Shown here: piece after piece, positions 9,429-17,482 of the stretch
Position numbering within the stretch: the stretch's first letter is position 1
Layout of the letters: every line of letters starts with the position of its first letter
Assembly (NCBI RefSeq): GCF_023213175.1
Contig: NZ_CP093312.1
Span: forward strand, 1,488,001 to 1,552,000
DNA: 64,000 bases
Direction: 5' to 3'
Origin: Sulfurovum sp. XGS-02
GTDB taxonomy: Bacteria > Campylobacterota > Campylobacteria > Campylobacterales > Sulfurovaceae
The notes under the pieces: model-generated
Told to the model about the DNA's origin: nothing
The model's input: the letters and a program-made list of their open reading frames with translations, nothing else
The model's database searches: none
Made by a program: the position numbers and the translations under genes

Positions 9429-10432
9429 TCTAATGTTGTTTGACAGATGACTTCCAGATCATCATAGCGCGGTTCCCAGTGCATGGCATTTTTTATTTTT
9501 GTATTATCAGAGATAAGGATAGCCGGGTCACCTGCACGTCGCTCTTTTAGTTCAACCGTAAAATCAACACCGGAGACTTTTTTCATCGTATCAATGACCT
9601 CTTTAACCGAGAAACCTCGACTGTACCCTACATTGAACACATCGCTTTCATACTCTTCAAGATACTCTAAAGCCTCTATATGTGCCTGAGCCAGATCTAC
9701 GACATGTATATAGTCTCGGATACCCGTACCATCAGGAGTAGGATAATCATCTCCGAAGATATACATCTTTTCACGTTTACCAGTGGCTGTTTCTGCCGCT
9801 ACTTTGATGAGCAGTGTAGCATTCTCAGTGGACTGACCGATACGCCCGTCAGGGTCAGAACCCGCTACATTAAAGTAACGCAGTGCAGCATACTTGAAAT
9901 CATCACGGGCAAAAGCCGTATCTTTCAGTACTCTTTCACTCATGAGCTTGCTCATCCCGTAAGGGTTGATAGGGTCTGTAGGGTCACTCTCTTTAAGGCC
10001 TGTCTCCAAGTTGACAACACTTGAATCAGGTTCCCCATATGTAGCTGCCGTGGAGGAGAATATAAATTTCTTGACCCTGTTTTGGGTAGCATATTTTATA
10101 AGGTTAGCTGTATTGGCAGTATTGTTAAGATAATATTTTAAAGGGTTCTCAACGCTTTCCGGTACCACAAGAGAAGCAGCAAAATGGATAATGGCATCAA
10201 ACTTATTTTCATGCATGATCTTTTCGACCTTGTGAAAATCAGAAAGATCTTCTTTGATGAAATTCAAGTCTACACCATTTTCTTTTGCGATGACCATTAA
10301 GGTATCGATCGTCTTTTGAAATCCTGTAACTAGGTTATCAAGAATGGTAATTTGATGATCACTGTTTTCAAGCAGTAACTTAACCACATGGCTACCGATG
10401 TACCCTGCTCCACCTGTAACAAGAATTTTCAT
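9410..10432 (-). CDS. galE: UDP-glucose 4-epimerase
   Basis: 340 residues. The Rossmann motif GGAGYIGSH is at 7-15, the SSTAATYGEP segment near 126-135, and the catalytic pair Y158-x3-K162 in NPYGMSK, all as in short-chain extended NAD-dependent epimerases. It interconverts UDP-glucose and UDP-galactose and could also act on the N-acetyl forms. It begins 143 bp downstream of the tviB-type dehydrogenase gene and overlaps galU by 19 bp. The start ATG has a GGGAGG Shine-Dalgarno sequence (rc of 10438-10443) about 5 nt upstream. Confidence 0.95.
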   Translation of the reverse strand: MKILVTGGAGYIGSHVVKLLLENSDHQITILDNLVTGFQKTIDTLMVIAKENGVDLNFIKEDLSDFHKVEKIMHENKFDAIIHFAASLVVPESVENPLKYYLNNTANTANLIKYATQNRVKKFIFSSTAATYGEPDSSVVNLETGLKESDPTDPINPYGMSKLMSERVLKDTAFARDDFKYAALRYFNVAGSDPDGRIGQSTENATLLIKVAAETATGKREKMYIFGDDYPTPDGTGIRDYIHVVDLAQAHIEALEYLEEYESDVFNVGYSRGFSVKEVIDTMKKVSGVDFTVELKERRAGDPAILISDNTKIKNAMHWEPRYDDLEVICQTTLEWEKKI

Positions 10433-10575
10433 AAACTACCTCCCTTTATTTAATCTAACTATTGACATCACTCAAAAAAATGCTGATACTTTAACCAAAA
10501 GATCTCATATTTGTGTCATACAGAAACTGCAAACAATATCTGCTCTCTGTTCTTGCTGTAAAAGAGTCTTTTATT

Positions 10576-11844
10576 TTATAGTCTCCAAGTAGGATTATCA
10601 ATAATACCTTTGATATCTATCAGTACAGGTTCGCCTGCACTAACTTGTTCCAATTTACTGTGTTCAAGTGCTTTAAACTCTTTATGTCCTACGGCGACGA
10701 TAATAGCATCATACTTTTTATTTTCTTTTATAGGGTCACTGATGAAGGCATAGTTTTTCTGATCCACATCTTTTTCTTCGATCCATGGATCATAAGCATC
10801 AACTGCACATCCATAATCTACCATCTCATCTATGATATCAAAGACTTTGGAGTTTCTAGTGTCTGGGCAATCCTCTTTAAAAGTCAAACCAAGCACTAGT
10901 ACATTAGCACCTTTAATTTTCTTATCATGTGCGATCATCTCTTTGATCGTACGTTCAGCTATATACTTACTCATACCATTGTTGATCTGACGTGCGCCAA
11001 GAATAAGGTTTGGTTTATAGCCAAGCTCTTGTGCTTTATGCGTTAAATAGTAAGGATCAACACCGATGCAGTGCCCGCCAACCAAACCAGGAGCAAGCTT
11101 GATGAAGTTCCATTTTGTTGCAGCAGCATTAATGACTTCAGTCGTATCTATCCCCATCGTGTCAAAGATGAGAGCAAGCTCATTGATCAATGCAATGTTT
11201 ACATCTCTTTGGGTGTTTTCAATGACCTTTGAGGCTTCAGCTACTTTGATAGATGATGCCAAGTGCGTCCCTGCTGTGATGATGCTTTTATAAAGATCAT
11301 CCACCACTTTTGCGATCTCAGGTGTAGAACCAGCAGTGACCTTGAGGATCTTAGTCACTGTGTGCTCTTTATCTCCTGGGTTGATACGCTCTGGAGAGTA
11401 ACCTGCAAAGAAATCATCATTGAACTTCAAGCCACTCATCTTTTCAAGGACAGGTACACACACCTCTTCAGTGACTCCAGGATACACTGTAGACTCATAA
11501 ATAACAATATCATCTTTTTTTAACACTTTCCCCACAGACTCGGAAGATTTAATAAGTGGTGTAAGATCAGGACGATTTGAACTGTCGATAGGTGTAGGAA
11601 CAGTCACTATATAAACATTACAATCAGCAATATCATCAAGATTAGCAGTAAATGACATACCGTGTCCCAAAGCTTCTTTCACTTGTGTTTCACTCAGTTC
11701 AAGCGTACGGTCCACTCCAGAGTTAAGCTCATCGATCCTCCACTGCGCAATGTCAAATCCTACAACTTCATATTTCTCCGAAAATGCATGTGCCAAAGGC
11801 AAACCTACATATCCAAGTCCGATCACAGCTATCTTATGGGGCAT
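10576..11844 (-). CDS. tviB: Nucleotide-sugar dehydrogenase, TviB/WbpO type (UDP-GlcNAc/GalNAc 6-dehydrogenase)
   Basis: 422 residues. NAD motif GLGYVG at 9-14, catalytic cysteine C259 in LVGGHCIGVDPYY, and a C-terminal UDP-binding domain with LGLTFKEDCPDTRNSKV. The sequence GYSPERINPGDKEHT and the lysine/asparagine pattern around residue 208 (KVIENTQRDVNIALINE) are characteristic of VipA/TviB/WbpO rather than WecC. It should oxidise UDP-HexNAc to UDP-HexNAcA. The window thus has two UDP-HexNAc dehydrogenases. A TATAAT hexamer (rc of 11874-11879) about 29 bp upstream of the ATG, with only a poor -35, is the likely promoter of the galE-galU side of the locus. Confidence 0.9.
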   Translation of the reverse strand: MPHKIAVIGLGYVGLPLAHAFSEKYEVVGFDIAQWRIDELNSGVDRTLELSETQVKEALGHGMSFTANLDDIADCNVYIVTVPTPIDSSNRPDLTPLIKSSESVGKVLKKDDIVIYESTVYPGVTEEVCVPVLEKMSGLKFNDDFFAGYSPERINPGDKEHTVTKILKVTAGSTPEIAKVVDDLYKSIITAGTHLASSIKVAEASKVIENTQRDVNIALINELALIFDTMGIDTTEVINAAATKWNFIKLAPGLVGGHCIGVDPYYLTHKAQELGYKPNLILGARQINNGMSKYIAERTIKEMIAHDKKIKGANVLVLGLTFKEDCPDTRNSKVFDIIDEMVDYGCAVDAYDPWIEEKDVDQKNYAFISDPIKENKKYDAIIVAVGHKEFKALEHSKLEQVSAGEPVLIDIKGIIDNPTWRL

Positions 11845-12111
11845 ATGTATAATTCCTGATTTAAATTGATAATATTATATCTAAAAGGGGTTAGACTCTA
11901 ATGACCTGACACTCAAAACAAATACACATCTCTTGAATAAAGATGAAATTACAATGAAAAGGTGGCATATCTACAATGTTTCAATAAATACTTCCAAATA
12001 ATAATTATGAAAAAAAAGGAACTTGCATAACATTATTTGAGTATTACCGCTGTTAGACCTAAGTCTTCCAGCAGTTCATCTGATCGATCCATTGTTATGA
12101 TCCTTAACCTC

Positions 12112-12717
12112 TTATAAGGACAACCGTTCGATATCCTTCACTGTAACTTGAGAGATCACCTGAATATCCTTACGTTCATCCTCTACATTGGCTTTCTCTT
12201 CTCCTGCTTTGGTAAAAAGTGCCAACTCATTGAGTGTGTTGCCTACGATACCACCCTTGTTGAGTTTCAACTCTTTTTGCGTATTGTTATAGACAACAGT
12301 ATCTCCTTGACGTATCGTTAAAGTTCTGTCTATCGTCGGAGCACTGACTGACACCGATCCCATATTAAAGTTACGTAGATAATTGATATCTAGATCCAAG
12401 GTCAAACACGATGGTGTACCTTGACAAGATCTTCCAGCTTGTTTCAGATATTTTTCTATATCCTCTTTAAAAAAGCTGGCTAACTCTTTCTCGTTCGGAT
12501 AATGCTTTTCTTCTTCACTGAAGTCATAGAAAACATGATCGGTCAATGTGACATTCACCTGTCCTACCTGATACCCTTCTGCACTTTGCAGTGTCTGTTT
12601 CGCTTCTGTACTCGGAGAGCTGCCTGCACACCCAGACAGCCCTACAAGACCAACCATTCCAAATACCATACTAACTACAACATTTCCAACTCTTTTTTTA
12701 CATTGATTTAATGACAT
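12112..12717 (-). CDS. Lipoprotein of unknown function
   Basis: 201 residues with a long N-terminal signal sequence and a lipobox LSGC at residues 28-31 (GLVGLSGCAGS), so the mature protein should be lipid-anchored at its cysteine. After a short linker the body contains YQVGQVNVTLTDHVFYDF and DLDINYLRNFNMGSVSVSAP, a beta-rich pattern seen in periplasmic-side lipoproteins, plus two cysteines in CQGTPSC that could form a disulfide. I do not recognise the family. It stands alone on the minus strand; 11860-12111 downstream holds nothing I can support. A possible micro-ORF of 19 codons (12033-12092) was noted but is not called. Confidence 0.75.
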   Translation of the reverse strand: MSLNQCKKRVGNVVVSMVFGMVGLVGLSGCAGSSPSTEAKQTLQSAEGYQVGQVNVTLTDHVFYDFSEEEKHYPNEKELASFFKEDIEKYLKQAGRSCQGTPSCLTLDLDINYLRNFNMGSVSVSAPTIDRTLTIRQGDTVVYNNTQKELKLNKGGIVGNTLNELALFTKAGEEKANVEDERKDIQVISQVTVKDIERLSL

Positions 12718-12970
12718 TTCTACCCTTTTTTTTCATACTATTACAAATAAACATACTACAGAACAAGACCAGCTAATGCTGTGTAATCTGTTCATCAACA
12801 TACTACCCCTTAAAACCCAATATACCCATAGCCTCCCCATAACTATCTGCATATCTCTTGTCATCCTCCTTTTATTTATTTTTCATTACCACTCATCTTG
12901 GATGTAAAGAGAGTCTAGTGTACGTTTCGCTCTTCTTTTGAGATCTTCGTAAGTGTATTCTTTAGTTGGT

Positions 12971-12995
12971 TGGAGGTCACAAAATGTGACCTCCA
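12971..12995 (+). repeat. Perfect inverted repeat, 11-bp arms (GTCACA core), followed by T6
   Basis: Arms TGGAGGTCACA (12971-12981) and TGTGACCTCCA (12985-12995) with a 3-nt loop AAA. Six T residues follow on the plus strand, so it would look like an intrinsic terminator, but no plus-strand gene precedes it. The core GTCACA-N3-TGTGAC recurs in the palindrome at 13126-13156. A protein binding site or a mobile small repeat is as likely as a terminator. Confidence 0.7.
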
Positions 12996-13125
12996 TTTTT
13001 TGCGGTGCCAATTTGACACTGCAAATTACAGAGAATATTTTATAACTAATTTCTTATATGGTGTCTATTAGGTTTAACCTGATCGCAATATGCGACTAGT
13101 TTATTTTTTATAAAATTATATCTTG

Positions 13126-13156
13126 AACTTGAAGTCACAATTTGTGACTTCAAGTT
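13126..13156 (+). repeat. Perfect inverted repeat, 14-bp arms (GTCACA core)
   Basis: Arms AACTTGAAGTCACA (13126-13139) and TGTGACTTCAAGTT (13143-13156) around ATT. It lies 44 bp upstream of the methyltransferase ATG at 13201, close enough to be an operator for the methyltransferase-HNH pair. It shares the 15-bp core GTCACA-A-W-W-TGTGAC with the repeat at 12971-12995, while the outer arm bases differ between the copies, which suggests compensatory change in a hairpin or two sites of one binding protein. Confidence 0.7.
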
Positions 13157-13200
13157 TTAAAACTCTATTATGTAAATACAAATAATGTTAGAATACTCAC

Positions 13201-13827
13201 ATGAACCAAGATCAAGACCGTATAAAGTCCACTATCAAATATTATAATCGAGCTGCTCAAAGACTTATACCAGCCTATGATTCTGCAAAAATGTCAATTT
13301 TTTATAATATATTACTCAATAACCTTACACACGGATCAAAAATATTAGATATTGGATTTGGATCTGGGAGAGATCTTGCATTTTTAAGAGATGAAGAATT
13401 TGAAATCTGGGGTGCTGATCCCTCACAGCAATTTGTAGACCATGCTAAAAAACGTTTTGAAGATATCTCTGATCATTTCTTTAATACTTCTCTACCTAAT
13501 CTTAATCTACCAAAAGAATTAGAGTACTCTTTTGATAGTATCATCCTTATAGCAGTTTGGATGCATTTACCCAAAAGTACGTATGAGTCATCTATTAAAT
13601 CACTCTGTTCTTTCTTGAAACCTGGTGGAAAGATAATACTTAGCTACAGCATTACAGCAAGAGCAGAAATAAGTGATCGTTACTTTGAAAATATAGACAC
13701 TACATTACTTGAAGCACTTTTTGAAGAATATGAGTGTAAGAAAATCTCTAAAAACACCAATAAAGATGGTCTTGAGGAAAGAGAGATTACATGGGTAACA
13801 GAGGTTTATAGTTATGATAAGCTTTGA
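13201..13827 (+). CDS. Class I SAM-dependent methyltransferase, partner of an HNH protein
   Basis: 208 residues. Motif I is KILDIGFGSGRDLAFL at about 47-62, followed by the acidic ribose-binding position in IWGADPSQQF, and a motif-IV-like region IILIAVWMHLP. There is no DPPY/NPPY-type motif of DNA adenine or cytosine-N4 methylases nor the PCQ motif of C5 methylases, so this is not an obvious restriction-modification methylase; it resembles Methyltransf_11/25 small-molecule or RNA enzymes. The ATG lacks a clear ribosome binding site. Its end overlaps the HNH gene by 14 bp, implying coupled expression. The pair is AT-rich against its surroundings and sits at the 3' side of tRNA-Asn, which suggests acquisition. 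Confidence 0.82.
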   Translation: MNQDQDRIKSTIKYYNRAAQRLIPAYDSAKMSIFYNILLNNLTHGSKILDIGFGSGRDLAFLRDEEFEIWGADPSQQFVDHAKKRFEDISDHFFNTSLPNLNLPKELEYSFDSIILIAVWMHLPKSTYESSIKSLCSFLKPGGKIILSYSITARAEISDRYFENIDTTLLEALFEEYECKKISKNTNKDGLEEREITWVTEVYSYDKL

Positions 13828-14932
13828 ATCACTTAGCCAAATCAACAAAATCATCGAACAAGATAAAATCTCAAGTACTTACAAGTTTGCACTATTGAAA
13901 AATACTATAGATGTCTGTCAACGTTATGATCATCTTATCAAGATCGAAGGAAGTCAAGCAAATCTTCCTTTGGGATTAATAATAGAAGGGTGGATCTTTG
14001 ACTACTTTCCATTTGTATTTAACCGCATACGTCAACAAAACAGTGGTCGAGTACTCAATAAACAAATTGAATCCATCTATGCTGAACTATTTGAATATAT
14101 GAAACTCTATCCTGAAAAAACTTCTTGGCAAGATGCGTATGCAAAAGTTTATATGAAGTACCTTTCGATGGAGCTTGATGCTATTCAATCCTCATTATTA
14201 ATAAAATTATCTAAAGAGATGGCAAAAACCATTACTCAAATGCCAATGAAGTACTCTGGTGAAGAAAAATATGAAATTTATTTGCCAGAAAGTAAAACCT
14301 TTGGGAAAATATCCAAAACAGAAAAATTCAATAGAGAGTTTCTAATTGAGAACTTTGGAAAATTCACTATCAAAAAAGATCATTATCATATCTTTCGATA
14401 TATGGGTCAAAGCCTCTATGGAAACTCTACTATTGCCAGACGTTGGAGAGAAACTACCTACAAACTCAATCAAAATAATTTTGCCACCGATAAAGTAGAT
14501 GCAATGATTTATAAAACCATTTTTTCAGACAGGAACACTACTGTTGGAAGAAAATATCTACCAGATGAATGTCAATGTGTGTGGAGTGGGAAAAAATTAC
14601 ATCAAGGTAAATATGATATTGATCATGTATTACCTTACTCTGTCTGGTTCAATAATGACCTGTGGAACCTACTTCCTTGTGATCCAAAAGTAAATGCTAA
14701 AAAGTCAGATAAGATCCCTTCACCTGAACTCATACTAAAACAAAGTGATTTGATTGTGTCTTATTGGGAAATGTATGAGGAAAAAGCTAAAGAACTTTTT
14801 GAATATCAGATCAAATCATCACTAATGTCAGCAGAAGACAAAGTGATAAACAAAATAAAACTGATAGAAGCACTTAGTGAAAAATCAAATTATTTAATTT
14901 CACAAAGAGGATATAGTGCTTTCTCTCTTTAA
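13814..14932 (+). CDS. HNH endonuclease-domain protein coupled to the methyltransferase
   Basis: 372 residues. The C-terminal part has an HNH/McrA-like nuclease core: C253/C255 with VWSGK, then D270-H271 (DIDHVLPYS), N280-N281/N285 in NNDLWNLLP and N294-x2-K-x-DKIP. This matches the HNH pattern with the catalytic histidine preceded by aspartate and the metal/phosphate-binding asparagines. Residues 1-240 match nothing I recognise and are mostly helical; they may recognise target or partner. The start at 13814 uses AGAGG about 10 nt upstream and lies within the methyltransferase gene. I infer a two-gene defence or modification-dependent nuclease module; target unknown. Confidence 0.82.
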   Translation: MISFESLSQINKIIEQDKISSTYKFALLKNTIDVCQRYDHLIKIEGSQANLPLGLIIEGWIFDYFPFVFNRIRQQNSGRVLNKQIESIYAELFEYMKLYPEKTSWQDAYAKVYMKYLSMELDAIQSSLLIKLSKEMAKTITQMPMKYSGEEKYEIYLPESKTFGKISKTEKFNREFLIENFGKFTIKKDHYHIFRYMGQSLYGNSTIARRWRETTYKLNQNNFATDKVDAMIYKTIFSDRNTTVGRKYLPDECQCVWSGKKLHQGKYDIDHVLPYSVWFNNDLWNLLPCDPKVNAKKSDKIPSPELILKQSDLIVSYWEMYEEKAKELFEYQIKSSLMSAEDKVINKIKLIEALSEKSNYLISQRGYSAFSL

Positions 14933-15013
14933 TTACTTATAATAAATATAAAATGAATTTAATACAAATTATCATAATAATTTTAAAATTTTTATGGGAT
15001 TATTTTTATGAAG

Positions 15014-15088
15014 TGGCTCCGGCACCAGGATTCGAACCTGGGACCAAATGATTAACAGTCATCTACTCTACCGCTGAGCTATGCCGGA
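15014..15088 (-). tRNA. tRNA-Asn (anticodon GTT)
   Basis: The reverse strand folds as a 75-nt cloverleaf: acceptor arm TCCGGCA paired with TGCCGGA, a D-arm with AGCGGTAGA, anticodon arm GACTGTTAATC with GTT at the loop, and a T-arm containing GGTTCGAATCC. A discriminator G and an encoded CCA (rc of 15014-15016) follow. It decodes AAC/AAT. Its 3' end faces the methyltransferase-HNH module, the usual side for island integration, although I found no direct-repeat copy of the tRNA end on the far side of that module. Confidence 0.97.
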
Positions 15089-15164
15089 ACAATGGTTGAA
15101 AGAAGCGTATGCTTGTTTCGTGGGTGAGATTATAGGGAAAAAGTCCTTTAATGTCAAGAGTTTT

Positions 15165-16100
15165 TTAGGCTTTTTTGTAAAATTCTACACCATTTGTTGA
15201 AACTTGCTTTATTTTCTTTTTATCTAGAAGATCTTCGACTCTTTTTTGGCTCTCTTCATCAAAAAGCGCTTCGATGTCTTCTGCCGTCAAAGGACGTTTT
15301 GAGAGCGTCTCGAGGATCTCCTCTTCAGAGTAGCTCGAAGCGGAGATCTCTGCTTTTTTTCGTGAGGCGATGTAGACCGGTAAAGAACTGTCAAAAAGGT
15401 GACTGATCTCCAGAAGCTTTTCATAACTCACTGGCTTTACATCATAGGCAGGCGGTCTGTCTATGGTTCCAATGTCGATGCGTGTGGGTTGGAGTTTCAG
15501 CAGGTATTCGTTGAGCTTGACAATCTCCTCTTCAGAGTCGTTGAGTGTTTTGACGATGAGTATCTCTATAACGAGCGGTCCTTTGTATCTGCTTTTGAAG
15601 GCCAGCATCCCTGCCTTGATATTCTCTACATCGATACCCTTATGGGAACGGTCAAGTTTATGCAAACACTTTTGTGTGGCACAGTCCAAAGAGAGTTTCA
15701 CTTCATCGAGTTTCAAGAGTGCATCCTGCACCTTCATAACATCGATGTTGGCTGCATTGGAAAGGATGAGTGTCTTGGTAGTGCCTTTGAAGCTGTTGAT
15801 CTCATCTATCAGCTCTGAAAGATAGGGGTAGAGTGTGGGTTCACCGTTGGCCGTGAGCGTGATGAAGTCTATGTCACCATGCTCTTTGAGTGCTGCTTTC
15901 AGTGCAGTGGTCACCTCCTCCACACTCACGACATCCTCATAGGTATCCATAGTCTTGGCCGGGTCAAGTTCACAGTAGAGACAGTCAAAGTTACACTGCT
16001 TTTTACCCGGGCTCAGGTCAACCCCTAAGGATTTGCCAAAACGTCTGGAATGTATGGGACCGAAGATCACCTTTGGCACGTTTTCAGTTTTATCAGACAT
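15165..16100 (-). CDS. Radical SAM protein (COG0731-like Fe-S oxidoreductase)
   Basis: 311 residues from the ATG at 16100; an in-frame GTG one codon upstream is less likely. The radical SAM cluster motif C-x3-C-x2-C is present as CNFDCLYC (C36, C40, C43), preceded by IFGPIHSRRFGKSLGVDL, a family-specific lead-in. FITLTANGEPTLYP is the glycine-rich SAM-binding GE motif. The C-terminal 60 residues look like a small winged-helix (SSYSEEEILETLSKRPLTAE). The [4Fe-4S] cluster would cleave SAM; the substrate is unknown. It overlaps the upstream HD gene by 8 bp. Confidence 0.88.
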   Translation of the reverse strand: MSDKTENVPKVIFGPIHSRRFGKSLGVDLSPGKKQCNFDCLYCELDPAKTMDTYEDVVSVEEVTTALKAALKEHGDIDFITLTANGEPTLYPYLSELIDEINSFKGTTKTLILSNAANIDVMKVQDALLKLDEVKLSLDCATQKCLHKLDRSHKGIDVENIKAGMLAFKSRYKGPLVIEILIVKTLNDSEEEIVKLNEYLLKLQPTRIDIGTIDRPPAYDVKPVSYEKLLEISHLFDSSLPVYIASRKKAEISASSYSEEEILETLSKRPLTAEDIEALFDEESQKRVEDLLDKKKIKQVSTNGVEFYKKA

Positions 16101-17469
16101 CACTTCTCTTTTTTAGTAATCTTTGACGCTTTTTTTCCAATTTCTTTTCAAAAGCCTCTACCGTATGCTTCTCTACCAGTTTGTCACGGTTTTCAAGTTT
16201 ATACCCAAGCTTTGCTTCAAATTTCAAGAGAGCGATCTTTTTGTAGAGTTCCATGATCTTCAGGTTGGTCAATCCTCCCAGAAAATTCCGCATCAGACTC
16301 AATTTCTCTCTTAGATAAGCTTCTTGCGTTACATCACTTTCACTTAACGCAGTCAGCTTCTCTTTATAGGTATTGCTGTCTATCAGCTCCATCTCGAATT
16401 CTTTGTTGATGAAGTAGTCAGCCACGGTCGTAAAATAGTGAGTGAAAGGTTTCTTGATCTTCTGTACCTTTTTTGAACCCCACAGATACTTAGCAGCGAC
16501 CTTCTGGAACTCTTTTCTTAACGCTTCTATCTCATCATCCACTGGCACCAGTTTTCCATCTTGACGTAATCGAAAGTTCCTGTTAAAAGCCATGGAGATG
16601 GTATTCATGGTATTTTGAAACTCCGTTTTGGCATTGCTGGAACGGTTCAGCAGTGCGATAAGAAGATCTTTGATCTTCATCTTATCATAGTGCACGCTTT
16701 CATAGCCAGGTACGCTAAGTGTTTTTAAATGAACCAGTTTACGTATATCTTTCACCCGCACTTCACTCTTGATGGAACGCAGGAGTATCTCTTGCAGTTT
16801 TTCTTTGGTGTAAATGTTGAGCGAATCGATGATGTCTGTCACTCGGTACCTGTTCTCATCCGCCAGGTCCATCGCCTGGCACAAAATGGTTTTACCTGTA
16901 ATGTTTTGGACCGTAATGCCTTTGGATGCAAGATACTTCTCTTCCAAAGCAATAGCATTAAGCACATACTCTTTTAAATAGAGATACTCAGGGTACTCTT
17001 CCAGCTCATACACACGCTTGACCAAAGAAGCCAACGCATACACTCTGACATCGTCCGGAAGGTTTTCATAGAACTCATACTTGAAGATACGTCTGAAGTT
17101 ATTGAGGTTCGCGTTGAATCTAAGTGGTCTATCGAAAGTTGCTGAAGCCTTTTGCAGCATCTTGTCCAGGATCACCTCACCGTCATGGCTGAATGCCGTA
17201 TGTCCAATATCATGCAGAATCCCTACAATCTTCCCTATCTTGAAAAAGTTCAAGTCGACATCATTTCCGAGTTGTCTGCTAATATGGTTGAGGATATACT
17301 CTGTGCTCAATCCTACTTCCATCGAGTGGCTGTAGCGGTTTCGTATACTGTCTTTGGTACGCTTGGAGAGATACATCGGGATATCTTTAAGACGTACGAA
17401 GACTTTGTGTCCTACGATCCCGAGTTCACATTCCTCAACCGCAATGTGATAATGTTCTCTCATCATCAT
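16093..17469 (-). CDS. dgt: dGTP triphosphohydrolase-like HD-domain protein
   Basis: 458 residues. The HD metal-binding set is visible: H48 in NRYSHSMEVG, H86-D87 in GILHDIGHTAFSHDGE, and later DLADENRYRVTDIID. This order and the RTKDSIRNRYSHS segment match the Dgt family (COG0232), which hydrolyses dGTP to deoxyguanosine and triphosphate and so tunes dNTP pools. Three consecutive ATG codons open the gene (17461-17469), with AAAGGG immediately upstream; the first is used here. It lies 13 bp after hemE and overlaps the radical SAM gene, so all are probably co-transcribed. The nucleotide preference cannot be read. Confidence 0.85.
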   Translation of the reverse strand: MMMREHYHIAVEECELGIVGHKVFVRLKDIPMYLSKRTKDSIRNRYSHSMEVGLSTEYILNHISRQLGNDVDLNFFKIGKIVGILHDIGHTAFSHDGEVILDKMLQKASATFDRPLRFNANLNNFRRIFKYEFYENLPDDVRVYALASLVKRVYELEEYPEYLYLKEYVLNAIALEEKYLASKGITVQNITGKTILCQAMDLADENRYRVTDIIDSLNIYTKEKLQEILLRSIKSEVRVKDIRKLVHLKTLSVPGYESVHYDKMKIKDLLIALLNRSSNAKTEFQNTMNTISMAFNRNFRLRQDGKLVPVDDEIEALRKEFQKVAAKYLWGSKKVQKIKKPFTHYFTTVADYFINKEFEMELIDSNTYKEKLTALSESDVTQEAYLREKLSLMRNFLGGLTNLKIMELYKKIALLKFEAKLGYKLENRDKLVEKHTVEAFEKKLEKKRQRLLKKRSDV

Positions 17470-17482
17470 GCCCTTTCAGGGA

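Larger units (their letters stand above)
12718..13200. other. 483 bp intergenic region with two related palindromes and one possible tiny ORF
   Basis: No gene longer than about 40 codons is convincing here. It contains two long inverted repeats sharing the core GTCACA-N3-TGTGAC (listed separately) and a 36-codon minus-strand frame at 12886-12996, beginning MEVTFCDLQPTKEY and ending LYIQDEW, whose first codons lie in the first palindrome. That frame has no ribosome binding site I trust. The stretch between the palindromes is AT-rich and presumably holds the promoter of the methyltransferase gene at 13201, but I see no clear -35/-10 pair. Confidence 0.5.

Noticed and set aside
12033-12092. 19-codon minus-strand ORF (MDRSDELLEDLGLTAVILK) after the lipoprotein
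   Set aside because: It has a plausible AAGGA site but is too short to support without conservation data.
12886-12996. 36-codon minus-strand ORF starting inside a palindrome
   Set aside because: No ribosome binding site, no recognised homology, and the beginning is accounted for by the palindrome; kept only as a note.
12971-13001. Simple rho-independent terminator
   Set aside because: It has stem and T6 on the plus strand, but no plus-strand gene upstream to terminate, and its core recurs in a second palindrome without a proper T-tract role.
13814-14932. Classical type II restriction-modification system
   Set aside because: The methyltransferase lacks DPPY/NPPY and PCQ motifs, so DNA methylation cannot be supported from sequence.
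15014-15088. Attachment site repeat for an island at tRNA-Asn
   Set aside because: No second copy of the tRNA 3' end was found on the far side of the methyltransferase-HNH genes within the window; no integrase either.
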